NCBI GenBank assembly: GCA_017301995.1
Contig: JAFLEH010000001.1
Span: 62,001 to 126,000, forward strand
Origin: Verrucomicrobiota bacterium
GTDB lineage: Bacteria; Verrucomicrobiota; Verrucomicrobiia; Verrucomicrobiales; Akkermansiaceae
Direction: 5' to 3'
DNA length: 64,000 nt
The notes beneath the pieces were generated by a model. The model did no database searches, was not told the origin of the DNA, and saw only the letters and a list, made by a program, of their open reading frames with translations. Positions 48,180 through 58,300 of the stretch are shown here, one piece after another. Both the position numbers and the translations under genes were made by a program. Each line of letters starts with the position of its first letter. Position 1 is the first letter of the stretch.

Positions 48180-51100
48180 ATGATCAAGTGGATTCTCCAG
48201 AAAATCGTCGGTAGCAAAAACCAGCGCGAACTACGCCGCATCCGGCCCACCGTGGTCCGGATCAACGAGATCGAGGAGGCCCTTCAGCGGGAACCCGTGG
48301 AGAAACTCGTGGAAATGACCCGCAAGTGGCAGAAACACCTGTCCCGCTACCACGAATTGGACGCCCCAGCCAAACCGATGATCGCGCGCATGGAGCCCGA
48401 AGAACTCCGCGCCGTGGCCGATCTCCTCGAACAACGCCTCAACCCGCTGCGCGACGAGTTTCCCTCGCTCCCGGCCATGGTCGAGGCCACCCCGGCTTCC
48501 ATCGAGGCAGCCAAAGAGGCGTTCCACGACATCACCCCGGAATTCCGCAAATCCCGCGCCAAATACCTCGACTCGATTCTACCCGAAGCCTACGCGATCG
48601 TCAAAAACGGCGCGCGCCGCCTCTGCGGCACCACCATCACCGTCACCGAACAGGAAATTCCCTGGGAAATGGTCCACTTCGACGTCCAGCTCGTCGGCGG
48701 CGTGGCCCTCCACCGCGGCATGATCGCGGAAATGCAGACCGGTGAGGGCAAGACCCTCGTGGCCACCCTGCCGGTCTATCTGAACGCCCTGACCGGACTG
48801 GGCGTCCACATCGTCACCGTCAACGACTACCTCGCCCGCCGCGACTCGGAATGGATGGGCGCGCTTTACAAGTTCCTCGGCCTAACCGTCGGTTGCATCC
48901 AGAACCAGATGCCCCCGTGGGAACGCCGCGCCGAATACGGCTGCGACATCACCTACGGCACCAACGCCGAGTTCGGTTTCGACTACCTCCGCGACAACGG
49001 CATGGCCTCTACCAAAGACGAACAGGTCCAGCGCGGACACTATCTGGCCATCATCGACGAAGTGGACTCCATCCTCATCGACGAGGCCCGCACACCGCTG
49101 ATTATTTCCGGCCCCTCAAGTCAGACGTCCCATCAATACGACAAATACCGCCCGATGGTCGAGTCGTTGGTTAGAAAGCAGACCCAGCTCTGCAACGACC
49201 TCGCCACCGAGGTGGACAAACTGTTGGAAGCGGGTAACAAGGACGAGGCCGGACGCTCGCTCTACAAGCTGAAACTCGGCCAGCCGCGCAATCGGCGCTT
49301 CCTCCGCTTCATGGAGGAACCCGAACTGCGGCGCCTCGTCGAGAAGGCCGAACTCGCCCTGCTCCAGGACGCCCAGAAAAAGGAACTCTTCATCCTCAAG
49401 GAGGAACTCTATTTCGTGATCGACGAGAAAGGCCACGATTCCGACCTGATGGAGATGGGCCGCGAGTTCCTCTCCCCCGGCGACCCGGAGGCCTTCACCC
49501 TGCCGGACCTCGGCACCATTTTCGCCGATATCGACACCCACCCCACTCTAACCGACGAGCAGAAGCTCGCGGCCCGCGAGGCGGCGCAGATCCGGATGGA
49601 TTCCCAGGCGGAGAAAATCCATAACATTTCCCAACTCCTCAAGGCCTACTGCGTTTACGAAAAGGACGTGCAATACGTGGTCAAGGACGGCAAGGTGGTG
49701 ATCGTGGACGAAAACACTGGCCGCGAGATGCCCGGACGACGCTGGTCCGACGGCCTCCATCAGGCGGTCGAGGCCAAGGAAGGCGTGGAGATCGAGAAGG
49801 AGACCCAGACCTTCGCCACCATCACCATCCAGAACTATTTCCGCCTCTACGAGAAACTCGCGGGCATGACCGGCACCGCGGAAACCGAAGCCTCGGAATT
49901 CCACGACATCTACAAGCTGGACGTCCTCCCGATCCCGCCCAACCGTCCTAACACCCGTAAGGACGAGAACGACCAGGTCTTCAAGACCCGCCGCGAAAAA
50001 TTCAACGCGGTGATCCAGAAAATCGAGGAAGCCCACGCCAAGGGCCAGCCGATTCTCTGCGGCACGGCCTCCGTCGAGTCGTCGCAAACGCTCTCCCGCA
50101 TGCTCCAGCGCGCCAAGATCCCGCACTCGGTGCTCAACGCGAAATTCCATCAGCAGGAAGCCGAAATCGTCGCCAAAGCCGGCCAGCCCGGCGCGGTCAC
50201 CGTTTCCACCAACATGGCCGGCCGTGGCACCGACATCAAACTCGGGCCCGGCGTCCCGGAACTCGGCGGTCTCTTCGTCATCGGCACCGAGCGCCACGAA
50301 TCGCGCCGCATCGACCGCCAGCTCCGCGGCCGTTGCGCCCGCCAGGGAGACCCCGGACGCTCGCAGTTCTTCATTTCCTTCGAGGACGACCTCATGCGCA
50401 ACTTCGCCGCCGCCGAGCGCATGACCTCCATGATGGAGCGTTTCGGCATGAAAGACGGCGAGGCACTCGAACATTCCTGGCTCAACAAGTCGGTGGAATC
50501 CGCCCAAAAACGCGTCGAGCAGCGCAATTATGTTTGGCGCAAACGCGTGCTCGACTTCGACGACGTGATGAACAAACAGCGCGAGGTGGTCTATGGCTAC
50601 CGCAACGAGGTTCTAACCACCGAAACCCCGCGCGATCTGGTCAACGAGATCATCGACGAAACCGTCCCCAGCAAGCTCGAAGGCTACCTCGCCGAACATG
50701 AGGATGCCATCACCGATTACGCCGACCTGATCCGCTGGGTGAACTCGACCTTCCCGATCCACGTCACACCGGAGGAACTCAACCGCGAGTCCACACCACC
50801 CGACAGAATCGCGCCGCTGCTCGTCCGCAAGGTCAAGGAGACCTACGAACGCCGGGTGGCCAACCTGCCGCTGGAAGTTCTCGACCAGGAGGAGCGCCGC
50901 ATGGTGCTCGTCGCGATCGACAAACAATGGCAGGCGCATTTGTATAACATGGACGCACTCCGCGAAGGAGTCCACCTCCGCGCCCAAGGCCAGAAGGATC
51001 CGCTCATCGAGTACAAAAACGAGGCCTACGAACTGTTTGTCAACCTGATGGACGGGATCAAGCTGGAGGCCCTCCAGAACCTGTTCCGCTCCGCGACCAA

Positions 51101-51368
51101 TCTCGAGAATTTCCTGCGCCAGCTCCACAGCCGCCCGCAGCAACTCCATGGCGGCGAAGAGGCCCTCAGCCACGAAAACATCGCCACTTCCGGCTCGTCC
51201 GGCCACATCGATCCCTCGGCCCTGCCCTCGCCGGAAGGCGCCCCGGCCCTCAAGCTCAACCTGCCGAAACGCAAGCCGTCCTTCGCCATCGAGAGCACCG
51301 GCCGCAACGCCCCCTGCCCCTGCGGCTCCGGCAAAAAGTTCAAACAATGCTGCGGCAAGGACGAGTGA
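48180..51368 (+). CDS. secA: Preprotein translocase ATPase SecA
   Basis: 1062 residues from the ATG at 48180 (MIKWILQKIVGSKNQRELRR), the family's usual N-terminus. It drives proteins through SecYEG. Walker A is MQTGEGKTLVATLP (about 187), Walker B DEVDSILIDEART, with GRQ-type motifs STNMAGRGTDIKLG and LRGRCARQGDPG. The C-terminal zinc site is CPCGSGKKFKQCC. It is longer than E. coli SecA (901): about 85 extra residues lie between the first helix and the usual ILPEAFAVVREA region (here ILPEAYAIVKNGAR), plus an insert around 335-430. Three of its four Leu-Thr pairs use CTA-ACC. Confidence 0.97.
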   Translation: MIKWILQKIVGSKNQRELRRIRPTVVRINEIEEALQREPVEKLVEMTRKWQKHLSRYHELDAPAKPMIARMEPEELRAVADLLEQRLNPLRDEFPSLPAMVEATPASIEAAKEAFHDITPEFRKSRAKYLDSILPEAYAIVKNGARRLCGTTITVTEQEIPWEMVHFDVQLVGGVALHRGMIAEMQTGEGKTLVATLPVYLNALTGLGVHIVTVNDYLARRDSEWMGALYKFLGLTVGCIQNQMPPWERRAEYGCDITYGTNAEFGFDYLRDNGMASTKDEQVQRGHYLAIIDEVDSILIDEARTPLIISGPSSQTSHQYDKYRPMVESLVRKQTQLCNDLATEVDKLLEAGNKDEAGRSLYKLKLGQPRNRRFLRFMEEPELRRLVEKAELALLQDAQKKELFILKEELYFVIDEKGHDSDLMEMGREFLSPGDPEAFTLPDLGTIFADIDTHPTLTDEQKLAAREAAQIRMDSQAEKIHNISQLLKAYCVYEKDVQYVVKDGKVVIVDENTGREMPGRRWSDGLHQAVEAKEGVEIEKETQTFATITIQNYFRLYEKLAGMTGTAETEASEFHDIYKLDVLPIPPNRPNTRKDENDQVFKTRREKFNAVIQKIEEAHAKGQPILCGTASVESSQTLSRMLQRAKIPHSVLNAKFHQQEAEIVAKAGQPGAVTVSTNMAGRGTDIKLGPGVPELGGLFVIGTERHESRRIDRQLRGRCARQGDPGRSQFFISFEDDLMRNFAAAERMTSMMERFGMKDGEALEHSWLNKSVESAQKRVEQRNYVWRKRVLDFDDVMNKQREVVYGYRNEVLTTETPRDLVNEIIDETVPSKLEGYLAEHEDAITDYADLIRWVNSTFPIHVTPEELNRESTPPDRIAPLLVRKVKETYERRVANLPLEVLDQEERRMVLVAIDKQWQAHLYNMDALREGVHLRAQGQKDPLIEYKNEAYELFVNLMDGIKLEALQNLFRSATNLENFLRQLHSRPQQLHGGEEALSHENIATSGSSGHIDPSALPSPEGAPALKLNLPKRKPSFAIESTGRNAPCPCGSGKKFKQCCGKDE

Positions 51369-51484
51369 CCTTTGCGGCTGGCCTTGGCTGGAGTCCCGGG
51401 ATCTTCATGGATCGGCAATCGACAGTCCCATCCGCATCCGACCCCGTGCGGAAACGTGATGCGCGGTGTGCCATATCGCCATCC

Positions 51485-51512
51485 TTGCGTCCGGCGCGGA
51501 TTGTGCTAGGCT
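51485..51512 (+). promoter_or_regulatory. Promoter-like element setting the start of the ankyrin-LDT gene
   Basis: TTGCGT, 16 bases, TAGGCT (51507-51512). The -10 ends 10 bases before the GTG at 51523. If used, transcription starts near 51519, so the more upstream in-frame GTG at 51466 cannot be the start. No Shine-Dalgarno is visible. Confidence 0.4.
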
Positions 51513-51522
51513 CCGCGCTGCT

Positions 51523-53715
51523 GTGTCTTCCCCCCGCTTTTTCATCGCATTGATCCGGACCGGTCTGCCGCCATTGGTGGCCGGTCTCATGGTGTCGTGC
51601 GATTCACCCCAAAAGCAGGCGCTGCGCGATCTTGCAGCCGCAGGGGTGGAACCGAGCGGCCGAGCGCTGGTGGAAGCCGCCGGACGCCAGGACGGGAGAA
51701 TCGTGGGGCTGCTGTTGATCGCCAAAGTCCACACCGAACAGCGCGACGCCTTCGGCAGGACTCCGCTGCGGATCGCCGTCGATAACCGCGACGCGAAAAC
51801 CGCCACATTGCTGCTAGGTTCCGGCGCGGGTGTCAACGCGACCACGCCCGACCAGACCAGCGTGCTCGGCGCGGCGGTGGCCACCGGCGAGATGGGCTTG
51901 ATAGAAACTCTGGTGCTTGCCGGGGCCAACGCCGACGGCCAAATGCCCGGTGGCGAGAAGATCCTGCCATGGGCGATCCGGGAAGGACGTCTGGAACTCG
52001 TCCGGATGATGATGCGCGCGGGGGCCGACCCCCACCTCAAAGACCGTCAAGGAACGCCGCTCCTGCACCTGGCGATCGAAAGCGGCCACCGCGATGTGGC
52101 GGAGGCACTCATCACTCTGGGAGCCGATCCCGGACTCATCAGCCCGTCCGGCGATGGACTGGTCCACCTCGCGATGCGGCACGGATGGACCGACTTCATC
52201 CGCCCCCTAACCAAAGCGGGAGCGGATCCCAACGCCCCGGCCCCCACAGGCACCACTCCCCTCCAGCATGCTGTTGGAAAAGCGGATGTCTCCCTCTGCG
52301 GTCTGCTGTTGGACTGCGGCGCGGATCCGGACGCCGGCGGCGGATCATCCACGCCGCCGCTGGTCATGGCGGCATCCCAACGGAATCACCTGCTCTGTCG
52401 GATCCTGTTGGAACGCGGTGCCTCTCCCGCCGCGGCGGATTCCAAGGGCCGAACCGCCCTGAACCACGCCGTGGAAAGCCGAGACACACGGCTGATGAAC
52501 CTGATCCTCCACGCCGGCCGGGGAAGAACACCAAATCCGGAATCGCTCGACGCGGCTTTTCTAACTACCATCGCGGCCCGCTGGCATGAAGGGATGCGCT
52601 GCCTCGTGGCGGCAGGCGCGAATCCCGACAATCCGGGAAAAAGCGGCACACGTCCGTTAGATCGGGCCTGCGCCGGGAACGACCGGGAAATGGTGGCATG
52701 GCTGCTGGGTCTCGGCGCCAGTTCCAGCCGCAGAGACGCCATCGGCAGTCTGCCCGTGGAGCGCGCGGCATGGTCCGGCAACATATCCCTGACCAAGATT
52801 CTGTTGGATTACGGCAGCCCTCCGGGGCGGGTGCTGCGCGACGCCTGCGCGCGCGGCGACCGCGCCATGGTCGGATTGTTGATCGCATGCGGCGTGACCA
52901 ACGAACGCGGGATCGGACCGATGGCCGACACTCCGATGGTTTCCGCGCTGAGGGGTGGAAACGACGAACTTGCCGCCACCCTCGCCAGCGCGTATGGCGC
53001 GGCCAATCCGCACCTGCCGGAGGGTCAGACCGCGCTCCACCTCGCCATCGCCAAAGGGTGCCACCGCACCGTGAAGCTTCTGCTGGATGCCGGGGCAAAT
53101 CCCAATCAGGCGCTCATCGTTCCGCCCAGTCCGGCGTTTCTCGACCATGTGAAATCCGCCACCATGCGGCGGTTTCTGCGCACCGACCGCAATCTGACAC
53201 CCTTGATGCTCGCCGCCGGGTGCGGGGAACCGAAGACCGTAACCCATCTGCTTGACGCCGGAGCCAAGCGCAACGTCTGGACCCGCGAGAACCATTTCTG
53301 GCCGATCAATTTCGCCGCCGTCCACAATGACGTGAAAGTGATGCGCGCGATGTTGGGAAGGGACCCGGAGCGCGAAGACCGCAGGATCGTGATCAGCCTA
53401 TCCGCCCAGCAGGCGGTGATGTATGATGGAACCGGGAAGGAGATTTTCAAAACCAAGGTCTCCACCGGGCGCAGGGGGTATGCGACCCGCACCGGAGAAT
53501 TCGTCATCACTGACAAAAACCGCACCTGGACATCCACGATCTACCATGCCTCGATGCCGTATTTCCAACGACTGAGTTGTAGCGATTTCGGACTCCACCA
53601 AGGCTACGTTCCCGGCTACCCCGCCTCCCACGGCTGCATCCGGGTGCCCGCCGGGAAGGCGTCCGAGCTATTCCGCCTGACCGAAACCGGCGATCGCGTC
53701 CAGATCCTCCCGTGA
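51523..53715 (+). CDS. Ankyrin-repeat lipoprotein fused to an L,D-transpeptidase
   Basis: 730 residues from the GTG at 51523, chosen because it begins a lipoprotein signal (SSPRFFIALIRTGLPPLVAG then LMVSC) and follows the promoter-like element. The body (about 30-600) is a run of ankyrin repeats, for example TPLLHLAIESGHRDVAEALI, KGRTALNHAVESRDTRLMNL and QTALHLAIAKGCHRTVKLLL. Residues about 620-730 are a YkuD L,D-transpeptidase domain (RIVISLSAQQAVMYDGTGKE, TRTGEFVITDK) with the catalytic motif SHGCIRV (about 702). Such domains make 3-3 peptidoglycan cross-links or attach lipoproteins to the wall. Ankyrin plus YkuD in one chain is unusual to my knowledge. Confidence 0.9.
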   Translation: MSSPRFFIALIRTGLPPLVAGLMVSCDSPQKQALRDLAAAGVEPSGRALVEAAGRQDGRIVGLLLIAKVHTEQRDAFGRTPLRIAVDNRDAKTATLLLGSGAGVNATTPDQTSVLGAAVATGEMGLIETLVLAGANADGQMPGGEKILPWAIREGRLELVRMMMRAGADPHLKDRQGTPLLHLAIESGHRDVAEALITLGADPGLISPSGDGLVHLAMRHGWTDFIRPLTKAGADPNAPAPTGTTPLQHAVGKADVSLCGLLLDCGADPDAGGGSSTPPLVMAASQRNHLLCRILLERGASPAAADSKGRTALNHAVESRDTRLMNLILHAGRGRTPNPESLDAAFLTTIAARWHEGMRCLVAAGANPDNPGKSGTRPLDRACAGNDREMVAWLLGLGASSSRRDAIGSLPVERAAWSGNISLTKILLDYGSPPGRVLRDACARGDRAMVGLLIACGVTNERGIGPMADTPMVSALRGGNDELAATLASAYGAANPHLPEGQTALHLAIAKGCHRTVKLLLDAGANPNQALIVPPSPAFLDHVKSATMRRFLRTDRNLTPLMLAAGCGEPKTVTHLLDAGAKRNVWTRENHFWPINFAAVHNDVKVMRAMLGRDPEREDRRIVISLSAQQAVMYDGTGKEIFKTKVSTGRRGYATRTGEFVITDKNRTWTSTIYHASMPYFQRLSCSDFGLHQGYVPGYPASHGCIRVPAGKASELFRLTETGDRVQILP

Positions 53716-53721
53716 CGCCCC

Positions 53722-54744
53722 TCAGCGCACGGCACGAAAACCCAACAATTCAATCTCGGGCGCCGCGTACCCCTCGCGCTCCGGCTCGCAGCGGCACAGA
53801 TCGGTGGAGAGGTACTTTTTGTTGGAATCCGAAAACACGGTGACCACCGCGGCGTCATCACCCAGTTCCTCCACCAACTGCGCGGCTCCCAGAAAGTTCG
53901 CCCCGGAACTGATGCCAACCCCAAGCCCGACGCTGGTGGCCAGCCGTTGCGCCATGATGATCGCATCGCCGTCCCACACGTCGATCACCGGATCAATGAC
54001 GGTTAGATCGACGATCGCCGGCACGAACTCGTCGGAGATCCCCTGGATCCGGTGTTTTCCCACTTTGTGCCCGGTGCGGATGGTCGGCGAATCGGCCGGC
54101 TCCAACGGGTGGACGCGGACATTCGGATACGCGGCGCGCAGGGCCCGCCCCACACCCATCACGGTGCCGCCGGTCCCCACCCCGGCCACGAAGGCGCCTG
54201 GGCTCCGCCCCAACCGCTCCAACTGCGCGAGAATTTCCCGCCCGGTGGTCTCCTCGTGGGCCGCCGCGTTCGCCTGGTTTTCAAACTGCCGCGGCAGAAA
54301 CACGCCCTCATTCCCGGCCGCAAACTCCTCCGCCATCCGGATTGATCCCAGAAATCCGCCCTGCTCTTTCGAAACCGGCACGATCTCCGCGCCGAAACTC
54401 TGGATGATGCAAACCCGCTCCTGGCTCATCCAGTCGGGCATGTAGATCCGCACCGGATGCCCCATCGCCCGGCCGATGGCCGCAAACGAGATTCCGGTAT
54501 TTCCGGAGGTGGCCTCGGCGATCATGTCGCCCGGCTTGATCCGGCCATTGGCGTAGGCGTCCTTCAGGATGTGGCTGGCCATCCGGTCTTTCACCGAGCC
54601 GGTCATGTTCATCGACTCGTATTTCGCGTAGAGTTTCCGCTCGCGGCCGCGGAAACGATAGTGGATTTCCAGCAACGGCGTGTTGCCGATCAGTTGGCAA
54701 ACCGCGTCGAGAGAGCGCGGGGATGGGGTGGTGGTACTTTGCAT
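53722..54744 (-). CDS. cysK: Cysteine synthase (PLP fold-type II)
   Basis: 340 residues from the ATG at 54744; the frame above it overlaps the IF-1 gene on the other strand and is not homologous. Motifs: [17 protein letters not shown] with the PLP Lys (about 57), [12 protein letters not shown] (phosphate and substrate loop), [10 protein letters not shown] and [11 protein letters not shown]. It makes cysteine from O-acetylserine and sulfide; a cystathionine-beta-synthase-like activity cannot be excluded. The stop is 6 bases from the ankyrin-LDT stop on the other strand, with no visible terminator between them. Confidence 0.92.
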   Translation of the reverse strand: MQSTTTPSPRSLDAVCQLIGNTPLLEIHYRFRGRERKLYAKYESMNMTGSVKDRMASHILKDAYANGRIKPGDMIAEATSGNTGISFAAIGRAMGHPVRIYMPDWMSQERVCIIQSFGAEIVPVSKEQGGFLGSIRMAEEFAAGNEGVFLPRQFENQANAAAHEETTGREILAQLERLGRSPGAFVAGVGTGGTVMGVGRALRAAYPNVRVHPLEPADSPTIRTGHKVGKHRIQGISDEFVPAIVDLTVIDPVIDVWDGDAIIMAQRLATSVGLGVGISSGANFLGAAQLVEELGDDAAVVTVFSDSNKKYLSTDLCRCEPEREGYAAPEIELLGFRAVR

Positions 54745-54837
54745 GGCGGGAGCATGTCCGGCCGGCCGGGGATGGCAAGAAATCCCGGCGCCCGTCCGAT
54801 GGAAACGCGGAATTTCCGCATTTTGCCGGATTTGGGA

Positions 54838-54866
54838 TTGCCGTAGCTGCCGCGGTCCGGTAGCAT
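54838..54866 (+). promoter_or_regulatory. Promoter-like element of infA
   Basis: TTGCCG (54838-54843), 17 bases, TAGCAT (54861-54866), about 50 bases before the ATG at 54917. It has the same TTGNNN / TAGNNT form as several other elements in the window. Confidence 0.4.
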
Positions 54867-54916
54867 CCGCCGCGTTGGGGCTTGTTCCGCCCCATTTTCC
54901 TCCGCCTCCAATACCT

Positions 54917-55255
54917 ATGGCAGCACGTCCTAACAAATCTTCGTCCCGTCCCGCCAATCGTGGCAACAACCGTTCTTCGTCGGGTGGCAACCGCGGCGGC
55001 GGTCGTCCGCCCGTACGCCCCGCTCCCAAACTGGAGGAGGATGAGGACAAGGCCGTGGAAGTGGAAGGCATGATCTCCGCCGTTCTGGCTGGCACCATGT
55101 TCCGAGTGAAACTCGCCAGCGGCCACGAAGTCCTCGCCCATATCTCCGGCAAAATGCGCAAGCGTTTCATTCGACTCGTCGTCGGTGACAAAGTCCGCAT
55201 GGAAATGTCTCCCTACGACCTCTCAAAAGCGCGGATCGTGTTCCGGATCGGTTAG
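54917..55255 (+). CDS. infA: Translation initiation factor IF-1 with N-terminal extension
   Basis: 112 residues from the ATG at 54917. Residues about 45-112 are a complete S1/OB-fold IF-1 ([58 protein letters not shown]), which binds the ribosomal A site with IF-2 and IF-3. Standard IF-1 has about 72 residues. Here an extra roughly 42-residue N-terminus rich in Arg, Asn, Gly, Ser and Pro ([20 protein letters not shown]) precedes it. The extension looks disordered and nucleic-acid-binding. No internal Met marks a standard start before the OB fold. Confidence 0.93.
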   Translation: MAARPNKSSSRPANRGNNRSSSGGNRGGGRPPVRPAPKLEEDEDKAVEVEGMISAVLAGTMFRVKLASGHEVLAHISGKMRKRFIRLVVGDKVRMEMSPYDLSKARIVFRIG

Positions 55256-55381
55256 GCCGTTGCAAACGTAGGGTCGATCTCCGCCACAGTTGGGGCGCGC
55301 CGATGTTCTTGCCGGCGGATTCACGTCTGTTTCTGGTACTCTAAAATTCGCCGCACCCCTTCCGCTGCGGCCTCGATACCA

Positions 55382-58300
55382 TCACCAACCGCCCGGCCGC
55401 CGTCGGCGCAGCGACATTGCGAGCGCGGCCCCGCCCAACAGCCAGACCGATCCGGCCTCCGGTACCGCGGTCACGGTCACGAATCGCTCGCCCACTCCGC
55501 CATTCACTCCGGCAAGCGGATCGTCATAATCGATCTTCCAGCGCCCGCCCGCTGCCTCGAATTCCGCGTCATCCTCCAATCCGCCGAAGTTTCCTAGCAG
55601 ATTGCCCACGGTGTAGGCGAAAAGCGTGAATTTGTCGTTCGCCGTGTAGGTTCCTAGCTGGATCAGCGAGAGTCCCGCGCCATTCAGATTCAGCAGCCCG
55701 GCCACATTTCCCAGATCGCCGGCACTGCCGCCGCCCGTCACTTCGAACTCGGCCACGGAACCGGCACCCAGAGTGAGGTTCTGAAAACCCATCGTCCCCG
55801 GCGAATTCCCGATGGACAGGCGGTTGCTCACCGTCACCGATCCGGTTAGCAAACCGCTTCCCAACAATTCGCTCACCTGAAATCCGGAGGCCAGCGCCGA
55901 TGCATTGAAATTCCCTCCATTGAGCACGACTTGGGAGGTGCTGGGGATGGATCCTCCCGCACCCATAGCAAGCGTTCCTCCGTTGACGACGGTTTTCCCG
56001 GTGTGCGAGGCTGCTGATGTTAGAGTGACCGTACCCTCCCCCGATTTCACCAGATCCCCCGCTCCGCCGGTGATAGGGCGGGCGAAGGTCCAGTTTCCCG
56101 CGGTTCCGGCGAGTTCCAACGTGCCCCCGGCCAGGGTGACGGACGCACTCGCGAATGCCGTCGCATCCCGCAGCACCAACCGCCCGGAGTTGATCATCGT
56201 GGCGCCCGTGTAGGTGATGCCGGTGCCTATCAGGACTTGGGTGCCCGTTCCCGATTTGGTGAATGCCAGGCGGTTGTTGCCGCTGGTGTTGTATTGGTCC
56301 CGCAGGGTCCCGAAGTATTGGTGGTTCCCGCTGCCCGCAACAATCAACTGCCCCAATGCCATGCCGTTGGAATCGTTGATCCCGTTGTCCACCCCCGCGT
56401 TCTCAATAATCGCGTTCGGCGACGGAACGGCGCCACCATCCGCCGTTTCGATCCCCGCCAGCGTTTCCGTCTTTCCGTTTAGGCGGAAATCATAGGGGGA
56501 TGAAATGGCATCGAACCGCAAGACCGCGCTATCCGCGATTTGTTCGCTCCGGTTGACCGTGAGTCCATGATAGGGCCAGTTTCCTCCCATGATCCGGATA
56601 TCCCCGCCGATCGCGTTCCCGGTGGCGCAGTTGAGGAAGATCCTGCGCCCGTAAATCTGAGTCTCACCCGTGAACGTTCCCTTCCCCGCAAGTGTGAGGC
56701 CGGCCGTGCCCCCCGTACCGTTTCCGACCAACTGCAAAACCCCGCCGCTGCCGGAAATCTCTCCGGTGTAGGACACCGTGCCCGCGCCGTAGCTCAGCCT
56801 GAGCACGCCGCCTGCGATCGCCACCTTCGAGCTGACAACCCCGGAACTGGAAGGCAGCGTTAGAATCCCGTCGCCCTCTTTGGTCAGGACACCCGCTCCG
56901 GACAGCGTTCCCACATGTCTAACCTCCGTCCCCGCCGCGACATCCAACGTTCCGCCTCCCGCATTGACCACCGTCGGGTTGCTCCAGGTCTGGTTCGCCC
57001 CGGTCATTTGCAGTCGGCCTCCGTTGAAGGTCCGGGTGCCGGTGCCGAGCGACAATTCGCTGGTGATGGAAACCGTGCCGGCGTTGAGAAAGGCTCCTCC
57101 GGTAAATCCGAACTCTCCCGCGATCCGCAACGTTCCTGTCCCGTTCTTCTCCAAACTCCCGCTTCCGATGTCCATTCCCCCGGACAAATTGAAGTCCTTC
57201 GCCGAGTGATCGAAAACCATCCGCGCTGGAAATACATCCGTCCGGTCCACAACGACCTCGGTTCCTACCGCCGAGTCGTCAAATCGGGCCTCGTCAAAAT
57301 ACATGAAGTCCGTCGGCGCGCCGGAACCCGAAGTCCGCCAGTTCTTTTCCGCCAGTCCGTTCGAACTCCATTCGGTTGATTGGCCAACCCAGCGGAGGTT
57401 GTTGGAAAAATCGACCTTCACCGACAGCGTTCCGTCCTGAACCTGCAGTTCGAGCGTTCGCGACGCAGCAGGCAGCCTGAATTCCTCGGCGGAACCACTC
57501 CAGGCGCCAAACCGCATGATCGGATAGGTTCCGGCGGCCTGGGGAACCGTGCCCAAGCGCACCTCCAAACCACCGGCGATGCCCCGGGTTTCCAGAGCGC
57601 CGCTCACCACCAGCGGGGTCGTGCCCGCCGCAGGACTGCTGCGCAATGCGCCCGCATGCTCGAACCGAAGCCCTTCCATGGTTAGTGTACCGCTCCCTTT
57701 CACGCCCGCCTCAATCTCGCCACCGGGCCAGACCACCGCTTGCCCCACCGACGCCGCACCGCCGAACGTCGCACCGGGTGCCACCAGAACGCCCACCGGA
57801 TTGGCGAATGACGAACTCAGGATCAAACGTCCCTCTCCCACCGTGAACCCTACCGACGGGTCGCCTCCGAATGTCTTGCCGCTGCCCGCCAGAACGACGG
57901 TCCCCATGCCGGACTTCGAGATCCTCGCGTTTCCGGTTCCTCCGGACACTCCGCTGGTTAGACTCCATGTCACGTCTTCGGAAGCGTGGAGATCCAAGAC
58001 GGGGGCCGCGCCACTTCCAAAGCTGATGGCGCTTGCCCAGTTGGTGGTGGCATCCAACCGCAGTCTCCCATCCTCAATCTTGGTTGGGCCCGTATAAGCG
58101 ATTCGCGCCCCGCCCAACTCCTGACTACCGGATCCGGTCAAGGTGAGACTTGATACAAATGCCGCCAAAATCCCGGAAAACACCCGCCTTCCTTCATTCT
58201 CGAAATTGCCCGTATCAATCGTCAGGTTGGCTGGCGCCGAAACCGAAACCATCCCCGTGCCCGCCAACCCTCCGATCGTTTCCCTCGCGCCACTTGCAAA

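Noticed and set aside
49548..50507. Long frame antisense to secA
   Set aside because: SecA is unmistakable on the plus strand; the antisense product has no features.
53722..55200. 152-residue N-terminal extension of cysteine synthase
   Set aside because: It would lie antisense across the IF-1 gene and shows no homology. The start at 54744 fits the family.
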